From assembly GCA_973895155.1 (NCBI GenBank), contig OZ316897.1:9052001-9116000 (forward strand): a stretch of 64,000 bases of DNA. Reading direction: 5' to 3'. Below the pieces are notes generated by a model that made no database searches, was not told where the DNA came from, and saw only the letters and a list, made by a program, of their open reading frames with translations. Below are positions 1 through 13,139 of the stretch, in pieces. The position numbers and the translations under genes are program-made. Positions within the stretch are counted from its first letter, which is position 1; every line of letters begins with the position of its first letter. Source of the DNA: Marsupella aquatica (taxonomy: Eukaryota > Marchantiophyta).

Positions 1-590
1 TTGCAGTCCACCATAAGTTCTGGAATTTTCATTGCTACCATGGCCATCAGGTCTCCAGTGGATTTGGCAAGAATGTGGAGGGAGTACTACTGGGAGAATT
101 GGGAGGAAGCACTACTAGGAGCTCAAACTCGCCACAATTGCTACGCGGGTTGCACCATCTGGCCGGCAGGGATCCTGGGTTTTTAAATGTTTTGACTGAT
201 GAGAGACACTAGAGTGGGGCTTGCAAAGCACACTTGGTGTGGAGGGCACAACAAAGATTGTCCCATTCTTGCAACAGGTGGGGATGCCCTAATGAAGCCC
301 CAAAACTGAAAAAGGTAACAATATGTTCATGCTGGAACAAGGGATGTTGCATGCACCATTAATGGAAACAATGTATTTGGAGGAATGATATAAAGAAAGT
401 AACCTCAAAAGTTCAGGTAGAAGTAAAGACAGTCCAGACATATTCAACCCAACTTTGTTTTTGGCTGCCAGTACACTGTACACATCTGTAGCATCTGCTC
501 AATCAATGGCGACCTTTACGGCTGGAGGGGACCCTATCTTCAATCCTGAGCGTCCGTTGCCTCTGTCATCCGTCATGTCACTCTTGCATT
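1..590. other. Intergenic, nothing recognised
   Basis: No reading frame longer than about 80 codons and no family resemblance. The short frames have no splice-compatible neighbours. I see no clear repeat structure until the triplicated block that starts near 600. Confidence 0.5.
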
Positions 591-599
591 AATTGCATC

Positions 600-1790
600 A
601 CTTCCAACTGACAGGCAAAAAAGCACACGATGCAATTTACGCCACTGTGGAAAAAAATGTCAAGTGGAAGACTCTGAGAGAGTTGGGCTTTAGCTGAAGT
701 CAATAGCATTGACACTTTACATGTACAAAACCTTGTAAAATCAACGATGCCTTGACCCAGCTCATTTTTGGGATTCCCAAGCACTATAATTTGTTTAAAG
801 CAAGGAGCTAGGATGAACAATATCAGGGTAATTTTAAGTTTTTTATTATGCCAGGGTGAGGAATATCTCTTTGAATGAAGAATTTTCCTTATCTAACTTC
901 CCTAGATTAATATCTGACTGTTAGATATTGACAGATTTTAAAATAACCATCAGATCCTGGCCAGTGGAAGACAATAAAAGTGGCAAATTATAGTGATGGA
1001 CTGAAGGGGAGTTACCCCGATCTTCACCACTCAATAAATGCAGGTTGTGAGCCCCTCGTGTAAGGCAGAAGACAATAGCATTGACAATTTACATATAAAA
1101 AACGCTGTGAAACAATACCGCTTGACACAAATGATTCACAAGCACTATAATTTGTTCAAGGCAAGCAGCCAAAGAGAATACTACCAGGCCGTGACTAGTA
1201 CCTTATGTGAAGGAGTAGATGCCAACAATGTTCATTATCTTATTTTCTAGATTAATGTCTACCCATTCAGTCTCTCTAGATTTAAGAATGACTGTTAGAT
1301 CCTGGCTACTGGGGTCTGATGCTAGGTGGAAAGTTGCTAACGGATGACAAACAGCCAGGCAAAATTTGATCAAAAGTAGTAAGAATTTTCAATGAGGTGG
1401 AATTTGGCTAAATTTTGCCACTACAAAACAGCTGGCACTTGTGTCCCCTTGTGTAATGCAGAAGTCAATAGTATTGACACTTTACATGTACAAAGCGCTG
1501 TTAAATCAACGCCTATTGATCCACATCGTCGTTGATTCCCAAGCATTATAATTGTTCAAAGCATAGTAACGGGGTAGTTTTCAGGGTTTTCTTTTTGCCA
1601 GGGGCGAATGTCACCTAAGAGTGTTCCTTATCCAATTTCCGTAGATTGATTACTGACTGTTGATCTCCCTGGATTCTGGCTAATGGGCTCTCAAGCTAGG
1701 TGGGAAAAGTGGTGAAGACTTTTCATTGAAGTGGAATTTGAAGAAAGTTTGCCACTAAAACAAAATCAGACATTACCCACAACCTAAGCA
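600..1790. repeat. Degenerate ~390-bp unit, three tandem copies
   Basis: Three diverged copies follow one another. The landmark 'CAATAG(C/T)ATTGACA' begins near 700, 1074 and 1468. Each is followed about 80 bp later by a stretch resembling 'AGCACTATAATTTGTT', then by 'CCTTATCTAACTTCC'-like and 'GACTGTTAGAT'-like words. The third and second copies end in a segment with 'GTGGAATTTG' and 'TTTGCCACTA'. An inverted relative lies at 7905-8165. There is no coding capacity. This looks like an old non-coding transposon remnant or a local segmental triplication; the family is not recognised. Confidence 0.75.
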
Positions 1791-1892
1791 AAACGTAACA
1801 TATTTACCTTTCAAATTGTAGGTCAATGCAATAAATAGATATCATGGTTAATTTTGCAAACAATGAATACACTGATATATCATCATTTTATC

Positions 1893-2400
1893 AAAACACT
1901 AGCTCAATACCTGTGCGTTACACAAAAGAAGTCGTGTCGGCCAAGATGTCGTTGAGAAAAATGATGTCATGTTAGCCAAGAGGTCGTGGAGAGAAAAGAT
2001 GTTGTGTCGGCCAAGAGGTCTTGGAGAGAAAAAAATGTTGTGTCGCCCAACAGGTCGTTGAGAGAAAAGATGTCGTGTCGCCCAAGAGGTTGTTGAGAGA
2101 AAAGAAGTCATGTTGGCCAAGATGTGGTTGAGAAAAAAATATGTGTTGGCCAAGAGGTCGTGGACGGGGTCGTGGAGAGAAATTATGTAGAGTCGCCCTA
2201 AAGGTCATTCATTGAGAGAAAATAAGTCATTGAGAAAAAAGATGTGTCGGCCAAGATGTCGTTAAACAAAATTTGTCATGTCGGCCAAGATGTTGTTGAG
2301 AAAAAAGATGTCATGCCGGCAAAGACATCATTGAGGGAAAAGATGTTCTGTCGGCCAAGACATCGTTCAGGAAAATACCCGTGCGTTGCACAAAAGATAT
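1893..2400 (-). repeat. Minisatellite with Helitron-like 3' terminus
   Basis: About a dozen imperfect units of roughly 33-36 bp run from 1925 to 2385. Each combines a 'GAGAAAAGATG' part and a 'GTCGGCCAAGA' part. Both ends carry a related word: 'CCTGTGCGTTACACAAAAG' at the left and 'CCCGTGCGTTGCACAAAAG' at the right. Read on the minus strand, the left edge ends in GGTATTGAG followed by CTAG and T, which resembles a Helitron CTRR|T terminus. Related units occur at 34805-35394 and 56930-57045. The small frames across it are artefacts of the array. The start of the element on the right is not resolved. Confidence 0.6.
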
Positions 2401-2419
2401 TGTTAAGAAAAACTATTGT

Positions 2420-5400
2420 TCCTTTCAAACCTTAACCTCCCCCTTTCCCCCTTCTCCTATTTTTGGTCTTCTCTTTTTCACATTCACCATCACTCCACTT
2501 GTTCACCGCCCCCCTTCCCCACCCATGTGAGATCGAGGGGCTACCCTACATTGCGATTGTGCCCCTTGCCTGAGCCCTTGCCATCAACACCCATGCCATG
2601 CACTTCACTATGTCTTTGGGCCTTATTACTTTTGTTTTTTTGGCATTGAAAATGACTGTAAAAATCACCACAAATATTGGGAGAATAGTTTTTTTATTGA
2701 TCTAGTGACTAAAATGTTATTAACAATTAAATTACTTTTATGGAGTCTTACCAATATTATAAAAAATTATGATGCATACAATATTGAAATATGTACAATG
2801 AATATATACAATACAAATTTGCATGTGAATATGTACAATATTTACTTGTATGGATGTATACTCCTTGATCCTTGTACATTGATCCTTGTGCATTATGTTA
2901 AAGTCTTTCATTTCTTTTTTTGTGTGCCTTGTGTGATTATTCTTACTTGTCTTGGGCACCGGTGTAACTTTTTGTGACTCACACTAAATTCAATTCACAT
3001 TTTGGCTTTATTGCTTACCTTTAACCAGATTTTTTAATTTTTGTGCCTTGCAAATTTGAATGACAACCACTCTAAAAAGTGGCGCAACTGTGTATTATAG
3101 TTCTTGATTTAGATAATTTAGATTTCCCTGAAACTGTAATTTTTGTTAAGTGTCACAAACACCCCCTAAAATTCTTTTGCAGTAACTGAAATTTTCAAGA
3201 AACATTTGTTTAATTGCTAGATACTAACCTGTAGTAATTTTTTCTTTTCAAAGCATAAATTATTGCCGCAAGTAATTTCTCTAGAATTCATTTCTTATTT
3301 TAAATAAATGCAAACACTGGTAAATCAGTTTTTTACATAAAATTCTTAGGATGCTCCTAGAATTTACATAAAGTTTTTGTCCAAGGGACTCAAATTTTCA
3401 CTAATAATTACTTTTTTTTTGGTCTAACCTGATGTCGTCATGGTACATATATTTCTGACAAAAAGATCCAATTACGGTTACCCTACCCCGAAAGGTAGAC
3501 TAATAAACTTCACTTGGTTGGCACCCCCACAAAATATAAAAGTACACCACATATATTCATCATTTCCCCACCGTGATTGTAAACCATGGGTGAAAATATT
3601 GACTCGAGTAGTTCAATAGAACGGGAGCCTTGACCAACTGGAGAGCAAGACTTTAATTAATCCCCTATGCACCTCCTGTTTTATTACCATTGACGAAAAG
3701 GCCTGGGCTAGCTGATCTGTTAATTACTTAAGTTGCTTGTGTCATTGTGGGTATCGTGGCCATGTGGGTCTCTTTCTAAAATCTCTATAAACTGCTGTGT
3801 ATTATTATGATTGTGTGCTTGGACTGTCGTCTGCCAGATTGTCAGATTGCCACCCATCAATCTATCTGCCAGCAGAGCAGTGTTTCAGACCCTTTTTTGG
3901 GGCAAACAATGGATCAGGGATTATTAGGGCGTTTCAAACTTTGCAGTTTAAGGAAAAAGACTTGGCCTGAAACTACCACTTTAGGTCAGCTAATGAGTGT
4001 GCAGACACTCTTTTTTGTGTCAAGCATTTTTTCCGGAAATTTGTCTTTGACCACGACCAGAGGCAGAAAGAATAGATTTGAGACTCCCTATTAAATCCAC
4101 TCTGTTTTGCTTACTAGCAGTTGACAACGGCTGTTATAATGCTTAAATGCCTGTATCTATGCATAATACAGACTGCCCGTAACTAGACTCCTGGTAGCCC
4201 TTCCTACTCACAAGTATAGTTAAGTATTGGAATGACCTCTTACCAAAAAATTAGGGTTTTAACCCTACCAAGTAGGTCATGAGCGATAGACTTCAATCAC
4301 GACTTATTGAATAGACTCGCCTGACTATTGGAGCTTTTCAGAACCATGGTTGTCTTCCCTACCTGCTGCCTCACCCTGAACATGCTGCCACCCCTTTGCT
4401 GTCCACCACGCCTGTAGTCTTAATTTTCTGAGTATGTCATGAAACGTAGACTTTGCTTGCAACTAAAGTATAGAGTATACACTTCAATCACAAATTAAAG
4501 CCTGACTGACCAGGCCCACTCTTGCCATCCTGAAAGTGGCAGCCACCACAAAGTCACATTCTAGAGGCTTCAATCTAGACATCTGGAGTGTAACTTTTGC
4601 TCATGAATTATTAATTAGATTGCACCATCAGTCTAAGTCTATATGCCAGCAGGGCGGTGCTGGACAGTGTTTCACCCTTTCACACACAACGAATAGATCA
4701 CGAATTATGTTGTCCAATTTATCTTGAGTTGCCAACCGTTGACAATTGCTGTTGTAATGCTGTTGGAATCATTGGAGGGATAGGGATAGTGGCCTGGATA
4801 GGGAATTGGAGCAGAATAAATGAATAATTATCTATCTCACCAAGAGTGAGACAGTGTCAGTACGAGAATTGATGACTAACCCATCTATTCAGGGATTCCA
4901 GGCAGCTTTTTGACGACCTGTTTGTCACCATCCTGTTGCCCTTGAGTTTCTTCCACATGTTTATGTCCATGTGGATAGATTTTCAAATTTTCCTCCTCAA
5001 AAAGGGGGTATAATGATATATCGTACTCAAGCCAGCCAAGAAATCTGTGACAATTGCCTTCCAAAATCCTATGAAGTAAAAGGGAGAAGTGACTTATTTG
5101 GCAAAAGTTTGACAGCTTGGACACGTGACCTGCACCCAGCAAAAGCCAGATCTCCTATTTGAACAAGACTACTTGTGATTGTCAACTTGTCATTGAAGAA
5201 AGAAGTCTAAAGAAAAAGGAAGTAAGTGGAGAGTTGCCAGAATACATGTGGAACACTTTTTTGAGCATTTCCATTGGTAGTCTCATTGGTGTATATTTTA
5301 TGATCATGACCTTGTCCTTTTGGGGGGAATTGAGAACATGGTTAGATGGCTTGGTGCCTATGACAACTTGTCATCAAAGTGAGTGATTTGGATTTCCTCC

Positions 5401-7900
5401 CTCAGGTTTAGCCCTCACTTTTCTGGTTTACCCTCACAGCATCCTCACGGTTTTTCTACTGAGAAGTTTTGAGGGAAACCAAAGAGGGGACCCAATGAAG
5501 AAACAAATGAACCGATGGTTGCCATTTAGCCCTGCATCCTTAGCGTGTTTGTATGAAAATCCTGTCACAAAGTGTTAGAGATGGTAGGGAATTTGAAGAC
5601 CATGTAGGATTTGAACATGTGCCAGCCGAGGCAATTAGATGTGTTTTTGCCAAGACAGGAGAAATGCATTTGGTGACCAGGTAAAACTGCAGAATGCCAG
5701 TCAGCATTTCAAGTTGGGTTTGTGCCTGGAAAAAGATTGGGATGCTATCCACCAATGCAAGCAAAAAATGGCTCTCATCCCCGTCCGCAACACTAGAGGA
5801 CTCTGATGCCAGTACCCGTGCCATACTCTAAGGGTGCCATACTCTAAGGGCTTTGTGTTAGATTTTTTTCTGCTTTGAAAGCTTTCATTGAATTCCATTC
5901 ATTGAAGCATCATACTTACCTTGCACACTACAATGACCCCTGTCCCAGGTTTGCTGTATATTTACACTTGATGGCAGGGCGTGGACACCCCACCCATTTG
6001 GTCTACTCAGGCTGGATTTTCATAACTTAGATAAATTCATAACTGACAACCTTTGGAGGATTGACCAAGAGTTTTTCGAGTATTGCTGATGGATAATTCT
6101 ATCACAGCAATATGTGTAAGGCAAAGAAGTTGTAAAATTAGATTTAAACCATGATTTAAATGGTGTTTTAGTGAGTAGGTAAGTTGGAGAGTCCCACTAA
6201 ATACAGGTATCTGATTGGTTGAAATGTGGATTTAGGATTTTATACCTTTCAATGTATACTCTATTATTTGTTTGCAAACTTGTTGTTACTTTGTAAATAA
6301 CAGCACTTAACACCAACCTGAAGTCATTTTCAGGGGCTCATAGGAGCTTTGATTTGACCTGATGGGAATCGAGCACATATATTTTGTTTACAACAAAAGC
6401 ACGCACTATGCAACATCAACAAAGTCATCTTCAAGTTTCATCAAAGTGCAATGACAAATGAGTTCCCTACTGGGGAACAAATTAGTGTCCACATACCATC
6501 ATGTATATGTACAAGGCTTAGAGCATCTCTCTCAGACATAAGACTATGAGCATCCCAATTATAGCCACTAACCCAAATACCAGAGATACGTACAAGAAAG
6601 GCTTATACTCTCAAGGAATCTAAATATCAAATATTTTTAAAGAGAAACATTCCAAGGAACTTACTATTAAAAAAACTAAAGAATACAAACAATTGAGGCA
6701 TTTATCGGTGAGCCACAAAGTGACAAGTGCCAAATTGAGTGCTCTGTATCCTTTGTGTAAGGCAATACACAAAGCAGTCTATTGGCGAGCCAACTAAGGA
6801 TTTAAATCACTCTAGGGTACATTGCATGTAGTTATGGTAGGGCAAAAGTGAGTGCCAGCCCGGGGTGCATAGGTGCATACTCCAAAGAAAATTATCTTGG
6901 ATGGATAATTGGATTTTGATTTGGTTAGAAGGCAAAACGAGTGAGTTCACTTTCAAATTCAGTAATTGTAATTTTGTCTTGCCAAGTCTTGGTTATCAAA
7001 TTACAGTTACTGAAGTTACAATTACAATCTGTATGCTGGCTATTTGAATGAAATTCATTTGGTTGTTTTGAGGCAAAAAAAATTACTATTACTGAATTTG
7101 AAGCTCATATGTTGAGTTTAAAAAGATGAAAGATGGTTGGGTTGGTTGTATCCATATTCCGCCATCGTAATTGTTTGCAGCATTTCCTTTAAATGGGACC
7201 CGTATAATAAAAGAAATGTTGGTATGGTTTGGCATGTTGTACTGAAAAATAACCTACAAATTAAGGTAAACAGTTTTCAGTTGACCCACGCGATCTCTAT
7301 GTTGTCAAGTCACTCCAGAAGATTGTCAAGCTGAGAGTACTTATGGCATTTTCCCAAAGCCCAACTTAACCACCTTACTCAACATGATCATCAACTCGCC
7401 ATTTGCTCTACATAGAAAGGCATCTTCTGGGTTTCACAAGTGAAGGGATGACGTCTTTAAGTCATTGGCATCGACAATGTCACCAAGTTGTAACCCTCAT
7501 TTTCCAAAAAAAACCCACCTTAAGATCTTGGCGTCTCATGCTCTACGATTATCAAGTCATCAACTGCTCAGGATAGTGAGGCACTTCTGAATCTCTCGAG
7601 TAACAAGCAGGGTAACAAGATGCCATCTTCCACCCTTAAAAATCGCAATTCCAAATTCAATGAATGTAAATGTAACAATCCAATTGCCATGGACAACATG
7701 TCAGTCCATCATGCCCACACTTTCATGGTACTTTCATGGTGCATAAAAGTACTGCATTGAAGATTTTAAAATAAAATGCTGATCAAAAACAGTCTTTCAG
7801 CTCGGGACCAGAATCTCTTTCCTCCCAGATGACAATTTGTAATCAGATGAACAATGGACAATTGGTGGCATTGAGTAGTATAGTGAGGATATGGAAAATG
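2420..7900. other. Gene-free, AT-rich decayed sequence
   Basis: No supported coding region. The only internal similarity seen is between about 3840-4145 and 4620-4760: both contain 'ATCTGCCAGCAG' or a variant, then 'CAGTGTTTCA', and later 'GTTGACAA(C/T)(G/T)GCTGT' followed by 'AATGCT'. That suggests a diverged duplication. Frames of 60-95 codons here are isolated and low-complexity. Confidence 0.45.
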
Positions 7901-7904
7901 GTTT

Positions 7905-8165
7905 AATATCAGCAATTTTTTAAGTGGCCAAATTAGCCAAATTCCACCTCCCCATAAAAGCTTTGGCCATTTTTTGGCAAAAAATGGCTAGTATTTTTCT
8001 GTCTCATTAGCCAGCATCCCACCTAATCACAGGTCCGATTAGCCAGAATCTAAGGGTCCTCCTGAAATCTAGGGAGATCTGACGGTTAGGAAAATAATCA
8101 GATAAGGAATAGTTTGAGCTTCTTCTCCTTCCTTCACAGACTGGACATTCGTCACTTTGGGGAAA
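7905..8165 (-). repeat. Inverted copy of the 600-1790 repeat unit
   Basis: The reverse complement contains, in the same order as the unit at 1407-1790, a 'GTGGAATTTGGCTAA' word, 'CTTATCTGATTATTTTCC', 'GTCAGATCTCCCTAGATTT' and 'ATTCTGGCTAAT'. The order relative to the left-hand copies is rearranged, so this may be a partial or permuted copy. It shows that the unit is dispersed and not only a local tandem array. Confidence 0.6.
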
Positions 8166-10318
8166 AAGTAAAAAATCTCAAAAAATACAATGTTTAATAC
8201 ACAGAATCATAGGAATGTAGAAGAGGACGGTAGAAGAGACGCTATTTATACGTACATTGTGTCGTATCGCATTAGCGTGGCAGTGAAGGTAGACGGGTCA
8301 TGATTTCTTCGCGGTCAGGGTCTGGAGTAACTGAGTAATGTCCTGAGGAGTTGTACCTTTCCCCAAGATACGGGCAGCGGAACCGGAGGGCAGTCTTGTC
8401 GCTCTGTTGCGCGTAAAACTTTGATTCGCATTCAAACCGAAACGCGAGAGCAGAGTGCATGTTGACCGGAGCTGAGTACTGACAACAGGGCCGGCAGGGC
8501 AGTAGGGCAGTCGGCAGGGGCGGGCGGGCAGCAGGGCAGGGAAAGCACTCTCCATCCGGCTGGGCCCAGGAACAACCTACTGCCCGTGCCAGTGGGGCCG
8601 TACCGGATTGGCATCTCGGTGAGCGGGAAAAATAAAGAACTTTTTGAATAAATTTTTGGGTCGATTGAGAAATCGTTCAGGGGTCCTTTGTGAAAACTTT
8701 TGAAAGAATTTTGTGGTTTATTTGTAGAATATTGTAAACATCCTCTCTCTTTCCAGTGAGCATAATGTTTTTTTTAATTTAAAATGGAAACTTGAAATAG
8801 ACTATTCTATCCATTGAGTTATTTTGTGAAATGAAAAATAATTAGATCTTCACGGAGGTCCAGCCCATACCAGGATGGTACTACCGCAAAAAAAGATGAA
8901 ACCTGTTGTGTGCGCGCTCCAACCAGTGCACACCCAAATGGTCCGCCATAAGGGAGTTCTAGCAAGCTAGTCAGGTGCATGAGCATCTGGGTTCCTGAAG
9001 TGGACTTAGAGCCAACTTGCATGTCCTCAGGCCTTCAGAATGCGTCCCTCTAACTACAACATGTCATGCTGAGAATTGAAGATGCTGCCATACCTTAAGC
9101 CCGCGTTAGGTAGGCATGACAGCAGGTCTTGTGGGGACCCAAGGGCAACAGCGAGAAGCTTCTCGGCCCTTGACCTTTTCGTTGCAAATAAAATAAAAAG
9201 CGTGCAACTCATTATCAGATTTTCCACATATGAAGCGGACATAACGGCAAAGGGCCGCATTCTGAAGGACCAATGACATGACAGTTGGCCCTCAGGGTTT
9301 CCCCTCCCCCGTCCCGTTTTCATACTGATGTAAAATGAGCTAGCCATGGTTTGAACCACCAGGAAGCTAAACCTTTGAGGGCACTCATCAGAGCACCTGC
9401 AGAGATGATTGATTGAAACTGGGAGGGTCAATCCTGGTAGTGGATCAATCTTGGGCGGCCTTGTCATTCCAACTTGTGGAGCGGAGGACTGTCTGTGTCA
9501 GGAAGGAAAATCAGGGGACAACAATGTCCTGCCGGTAATCAAACATCAAAATATGGTAATATGGAGTGTGCATTCACTAATAACAAGATTTATCATGATA
9601 TGGAGAGATATCATATGCTGTATATTTCATATTTTGATGTGCACTTACCAGGACCAGCAATGTTGGGGTGGCGCACACTAGGGCACGGTAGGCCATGGGT
9701 GTGTCCCATCATGTACTATTATCCGGACCCAATACTTCTGACTGACTTGTGACAGATTTTGGAACCAGTCTAAACTCTGGGAGTGCAAAACTCTACTATG
9801 GTTAGGACAAATTAGAATAGACCATGGGCACCCCAACGCTTACCGGGCAGGATGGGCAGCACATTAAGCCCAGGAAAGATTTTGTAAGGAATGACTGACA
9901 GGGACACAGGGGCAAACGCCGGGCAGGTTTCAATCCGGGCAGGCCAGGCCTTAGAGGGGTAGGGCGGGCAGAAAGGGCAGCAGAAGAAGCGATGGAACGA
10001 TTTTGTGAGATGTGTAGATTTTTATTATATGAGCCATAGGCAATGAGTGACTGACAGGGCCACAGGGCACAGGGGCCAAGGGTGGGGCACTCGGGGCAGG
10101 GGCCATCAGGAGGAGTTCGCCGATAGGTTCATTCTGGCGGGATGACTAGGATGCGCCAATCCGGGGCAGGGGATAAGAAAGAGATTCAATAATTTCCCGC
10201 GTTATTTTAGTCCACGCGGGGAATCCGGAATCCGGGTGCGTCACTCTCAGTTTTATGGGATCTGCCCGCCTGCCCGCCTTTATCCTGCCATTTCGAAAAT
10301 AATGTCATTTGTCAAGGA
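8166..10318. other. Gene-free; GC-rich patches with GGGCAGG words
   Basis: Two stretches (about 8470-8600 and 9840-10170) are rich in 'GGGCAGG' and 'GGGCAC' words, unlike the AT-rich surroundings. The frames across them are proline/alanine- or arginine-rich and match nothing I recognise. No gene, RNA or transposon frame is supported. Confidence 0.4.
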
Positions 10319-10670
10319 CTAGCGTGTATTTTAGTGACGATAATTCGCTATAGAGTGGGCCCACGATTTCTGGCAAGCCACCCTTAGTAGTTACCACTTT
10401 TCATAACCAATAACAAAAATTGGTTTGTTTTTACTTTGTTTTTTCACTTTAGGTTACATCATTTGATAATGTGGTTTTCTCTGAGATATAAATGTCAAGT
10501 ACTACTGTAGCGTGTATTTAAGTGACTGAGTGGGCCCACGATTTCTGCCAAGCCACCCTTAGTATTTACCACTTTTAATAACCAATAACAAAAATCGGTT
10601 TGTTTTAGTTTTCTCACTTAGTTTACATCATTTGATAATGGGGTTTGCTCTGAGATGTAAATGTCAAGGG
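10319..10670. repeat. 188-bp direct tandem duplication
   Basis: 'AGCGTGTATTT' begins at 10321 and again at 10509. Both copies then share 'GTGGGCCCACGATTTCTG', 'AAGCCACCCTTAGTA', 'AACCAATAACAAAAAT', 'TTACATCATTTGATAATG' and 'AAATGTCAAG' in the same order. Identity is high, so the duplication is younger than most repeats in this window. 'GTGGGCCCAC' is itself a perfect 10-bp palindrome. No coding capacity. Confidence 0.85.
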
Positions 10671-12650
10671 TCACAAGTAGTGCCATAACTATGTATGCGA
10701 GTGGTTTAAGGTGCTCTTTATGGGAGCAAACCTTTACTAGTACCCATTGCTAGAGAATTACAATGGACGGGAGAATGCATCACTTGGGCTTGAAGACATT
10801 GTAACATCACCAAAATCTGCCGACGACAGTGTGCTGTGAAAACGGATAGTACTTGTGTTATGGAACCCTGCCTGTGTATGAATGTCTGAAACTGCATGTC
10901 CAACAAGCTCACTATTGCATCGTTAGGTAACTTAGTTTTTGTCTTCAAGATGTCTGAATAGCAAGGAGACTAAGCTATCTAATGGAGCAATGATGCACAA
11001 TTATTTCAGATCTCCTTTTTTGGCATTGTCACTACAAAGTGCTCAGGCATTCTTTATTCTTTGTAGGGCCAAGACTGCTGGTTTTAGGGTCTTGAGTAAA
11101 ATTTGTCTTTGCAACCCTCGTATTCAATTTATTTAAAGCTCTACCAGGATTTTCAGCTTTGATCAATCAGACTTTAGTTCTGTTTCCATTGTAGGGGACT
11201 CTCTATCTTTGTGTCTCCTTTATCTTCCAAGGGTTTCTTTGGTTTCCTCCCGTTTTATAGGGGGTCTCACAACTGCCAGTTCCTGGTTTTGTTTTGGGTG
11301 AGCCACTTCAGGAAATTCCTTTGGCAATCCTGACTGAAGCCCAAGTTATATGACAACTTCAACTAGGGTGTGTTTGGGGTGAGATGGAATACAACACTTG
11401 GCTGCAGGTTTATTCAACATCCTCAATTATTGAATTCTCTCTTTTTCCTGAAGGGTGCTGAAATTCTTGAGGGAGCCAACACATTTGTGTGGACCAATTT
11501 TCATGCAGATGCGGGTGCACTTACCATATGAGTCAGTGATGGTAGTGTTTTTTGGAACCGCAAATTTTCTGTCCCTGAACCAGCCTGACTTATCGTAGTC
11601 ACTGGCAACCTCCAAAAAAGAGCTGATTCAAGACGCCATATTGGGTCTCCAATCATCGTTTGAAATGGGCATATAGGAATTGCCCAATTTGTTTTTATAA
11701 AAAATTTACACTGCTCTTAATTTGGCAGTGTGGTGTATACGAGGGGCTTCAGGCTCAATTCAGGCTTGAATTTTGGAATGGGTGTAAAGATTGCATGATT
11801 ATGGGTCCAATTAAAGACTTGCAAATTTGTAAATTTGCAGAAAGTTTCATGTCATCAATTAATTGGTTCCTTTTACAGAGATAATACACTATGAAACTCC
11901 AGTGCAATAGTGGATTCTATTTGGACATAATGTGGTCGGCAGCTAAGGTGGGTCTGTCTGCCCGGAGGTTTGAAATTCTATTACCCGCTTGATTGACGAG
12001 TTGATTGAGCATCTTTAGCCAAAATAATTGTGGATGGTTGGACTGACAAGAGAGTACGGTAGTCCGAGCTCCTCCCCGCCGGCCAGCTATCAGAACACCT
12101 TGGAGAGATATACTTTATGGACCTCAAAGTTGAAAAGTGATACGTGATGACCCCATGAGGCCGAATAAGATTTTGGGTACGTTGGTTTAAGGTCTATTAA
12201 CGATCTTGATCACTCATGGAGTCCATCAACTAACACTTTCATTTTGAGGGTCCATCATGTATCTAGCTGATAAAGCGTGATCATATATAAAGCTAATTCC
12301 TGGGCCTACTGTGTAGAGTGAATCCTCTAGACCGTAAATCTAAATGAGTGCATAACTGAAAGTGAGGGTGACGACAAACCCAAGAGGGGGCAACCATGAA
12401 CAAAGGAATAAGAGGGTTCTGCAAGGTTGTCTTTGTCTCTTCTCTTCTCTATTTACCTTTAAGGAAGGGGTAATCAGGCTAGTATCTTTTGAAAACTCAA
12501 GACACTCCCTAAGATGTAATTCTATCCATAATCCATGAATTTCTTATCAGGTAACGCCGTCCGGTCAATATCCATCGAATGGTCCAACTGGAAGCGGGCA
12601 CTTGTGATGTCACATCAGTTGAGGAAAAGTAGTGCAGGCTGGCAAAAAAG
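10671..12650. other. Gene-free, nothing recognised
   Basis: Only isolated frames of 60-76 codons, without start context, family match or splice partners. No repeat structure was seen by eye. Confidence 0.45.
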
Positions 12651-12654
12651 AACA

Positions 12655-12960
12655 CTGTTGGCTCTCTCTAAGTGCAAAATACATAAATGCAAAATGGTAT
12701 AACTGCAAGGCGTCTTGTTCCTCCTAATTTCTAGAAGTTGTTTTGCACCTTTTTGGGCACCTCTAAGTGCAAACAGACCAAACCCATTATTTTTAAGTAC
12801 AAACCCTTGATGAGGTATATTGACACTGATCAGTGTACTTTATAAGTGCAAACACTTGATAATTGTATATGGACACTTACCAGTGAATGCACAACCCCAT
12901 CAAATCTTGGTTGAGAGTCACTAGACTGTTCATTGATGAACTATGGACTCTTATCAATAA
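12655..12960 (-). repeat. Dispersed repeat family R1, inverted copy
   Basis: The reverse complement carries, in order, the landmarks of the copies at 24060-25220 and 36060-36445: a 'CCCATCA'-type word beside an AGTAAATGC-like word, 'TAAGTGCAAAC', 'AAAAGGTGCAAA', 'GCCTTGCAGTTA', 'TTTTGCA' and finally 'TTTGCACTTAGAGAGAG'. It lies about 2.3 kb upstream of the gene 1 start. There is no coding capacity, and the element class is unknown (possibly a non-autonomous transposon). Confidence 0.6.
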
Positions 12961-13139
12961 GCACACAATTCTTTTGATTTGCACTTCTCACATACTACAA
13001 ATCTCCTACAAATCTCCGTTGGTGTCTTCTCGGATGTGTGCACTAAGACAGAGCTGACTGTAAACAACAATCCTTGTTTCTTGCTGACAGGCAGGGTTTG
13101 GGAGAAGGACGGCGGAGTGCGGCCCGTCGATTGGGAGGA

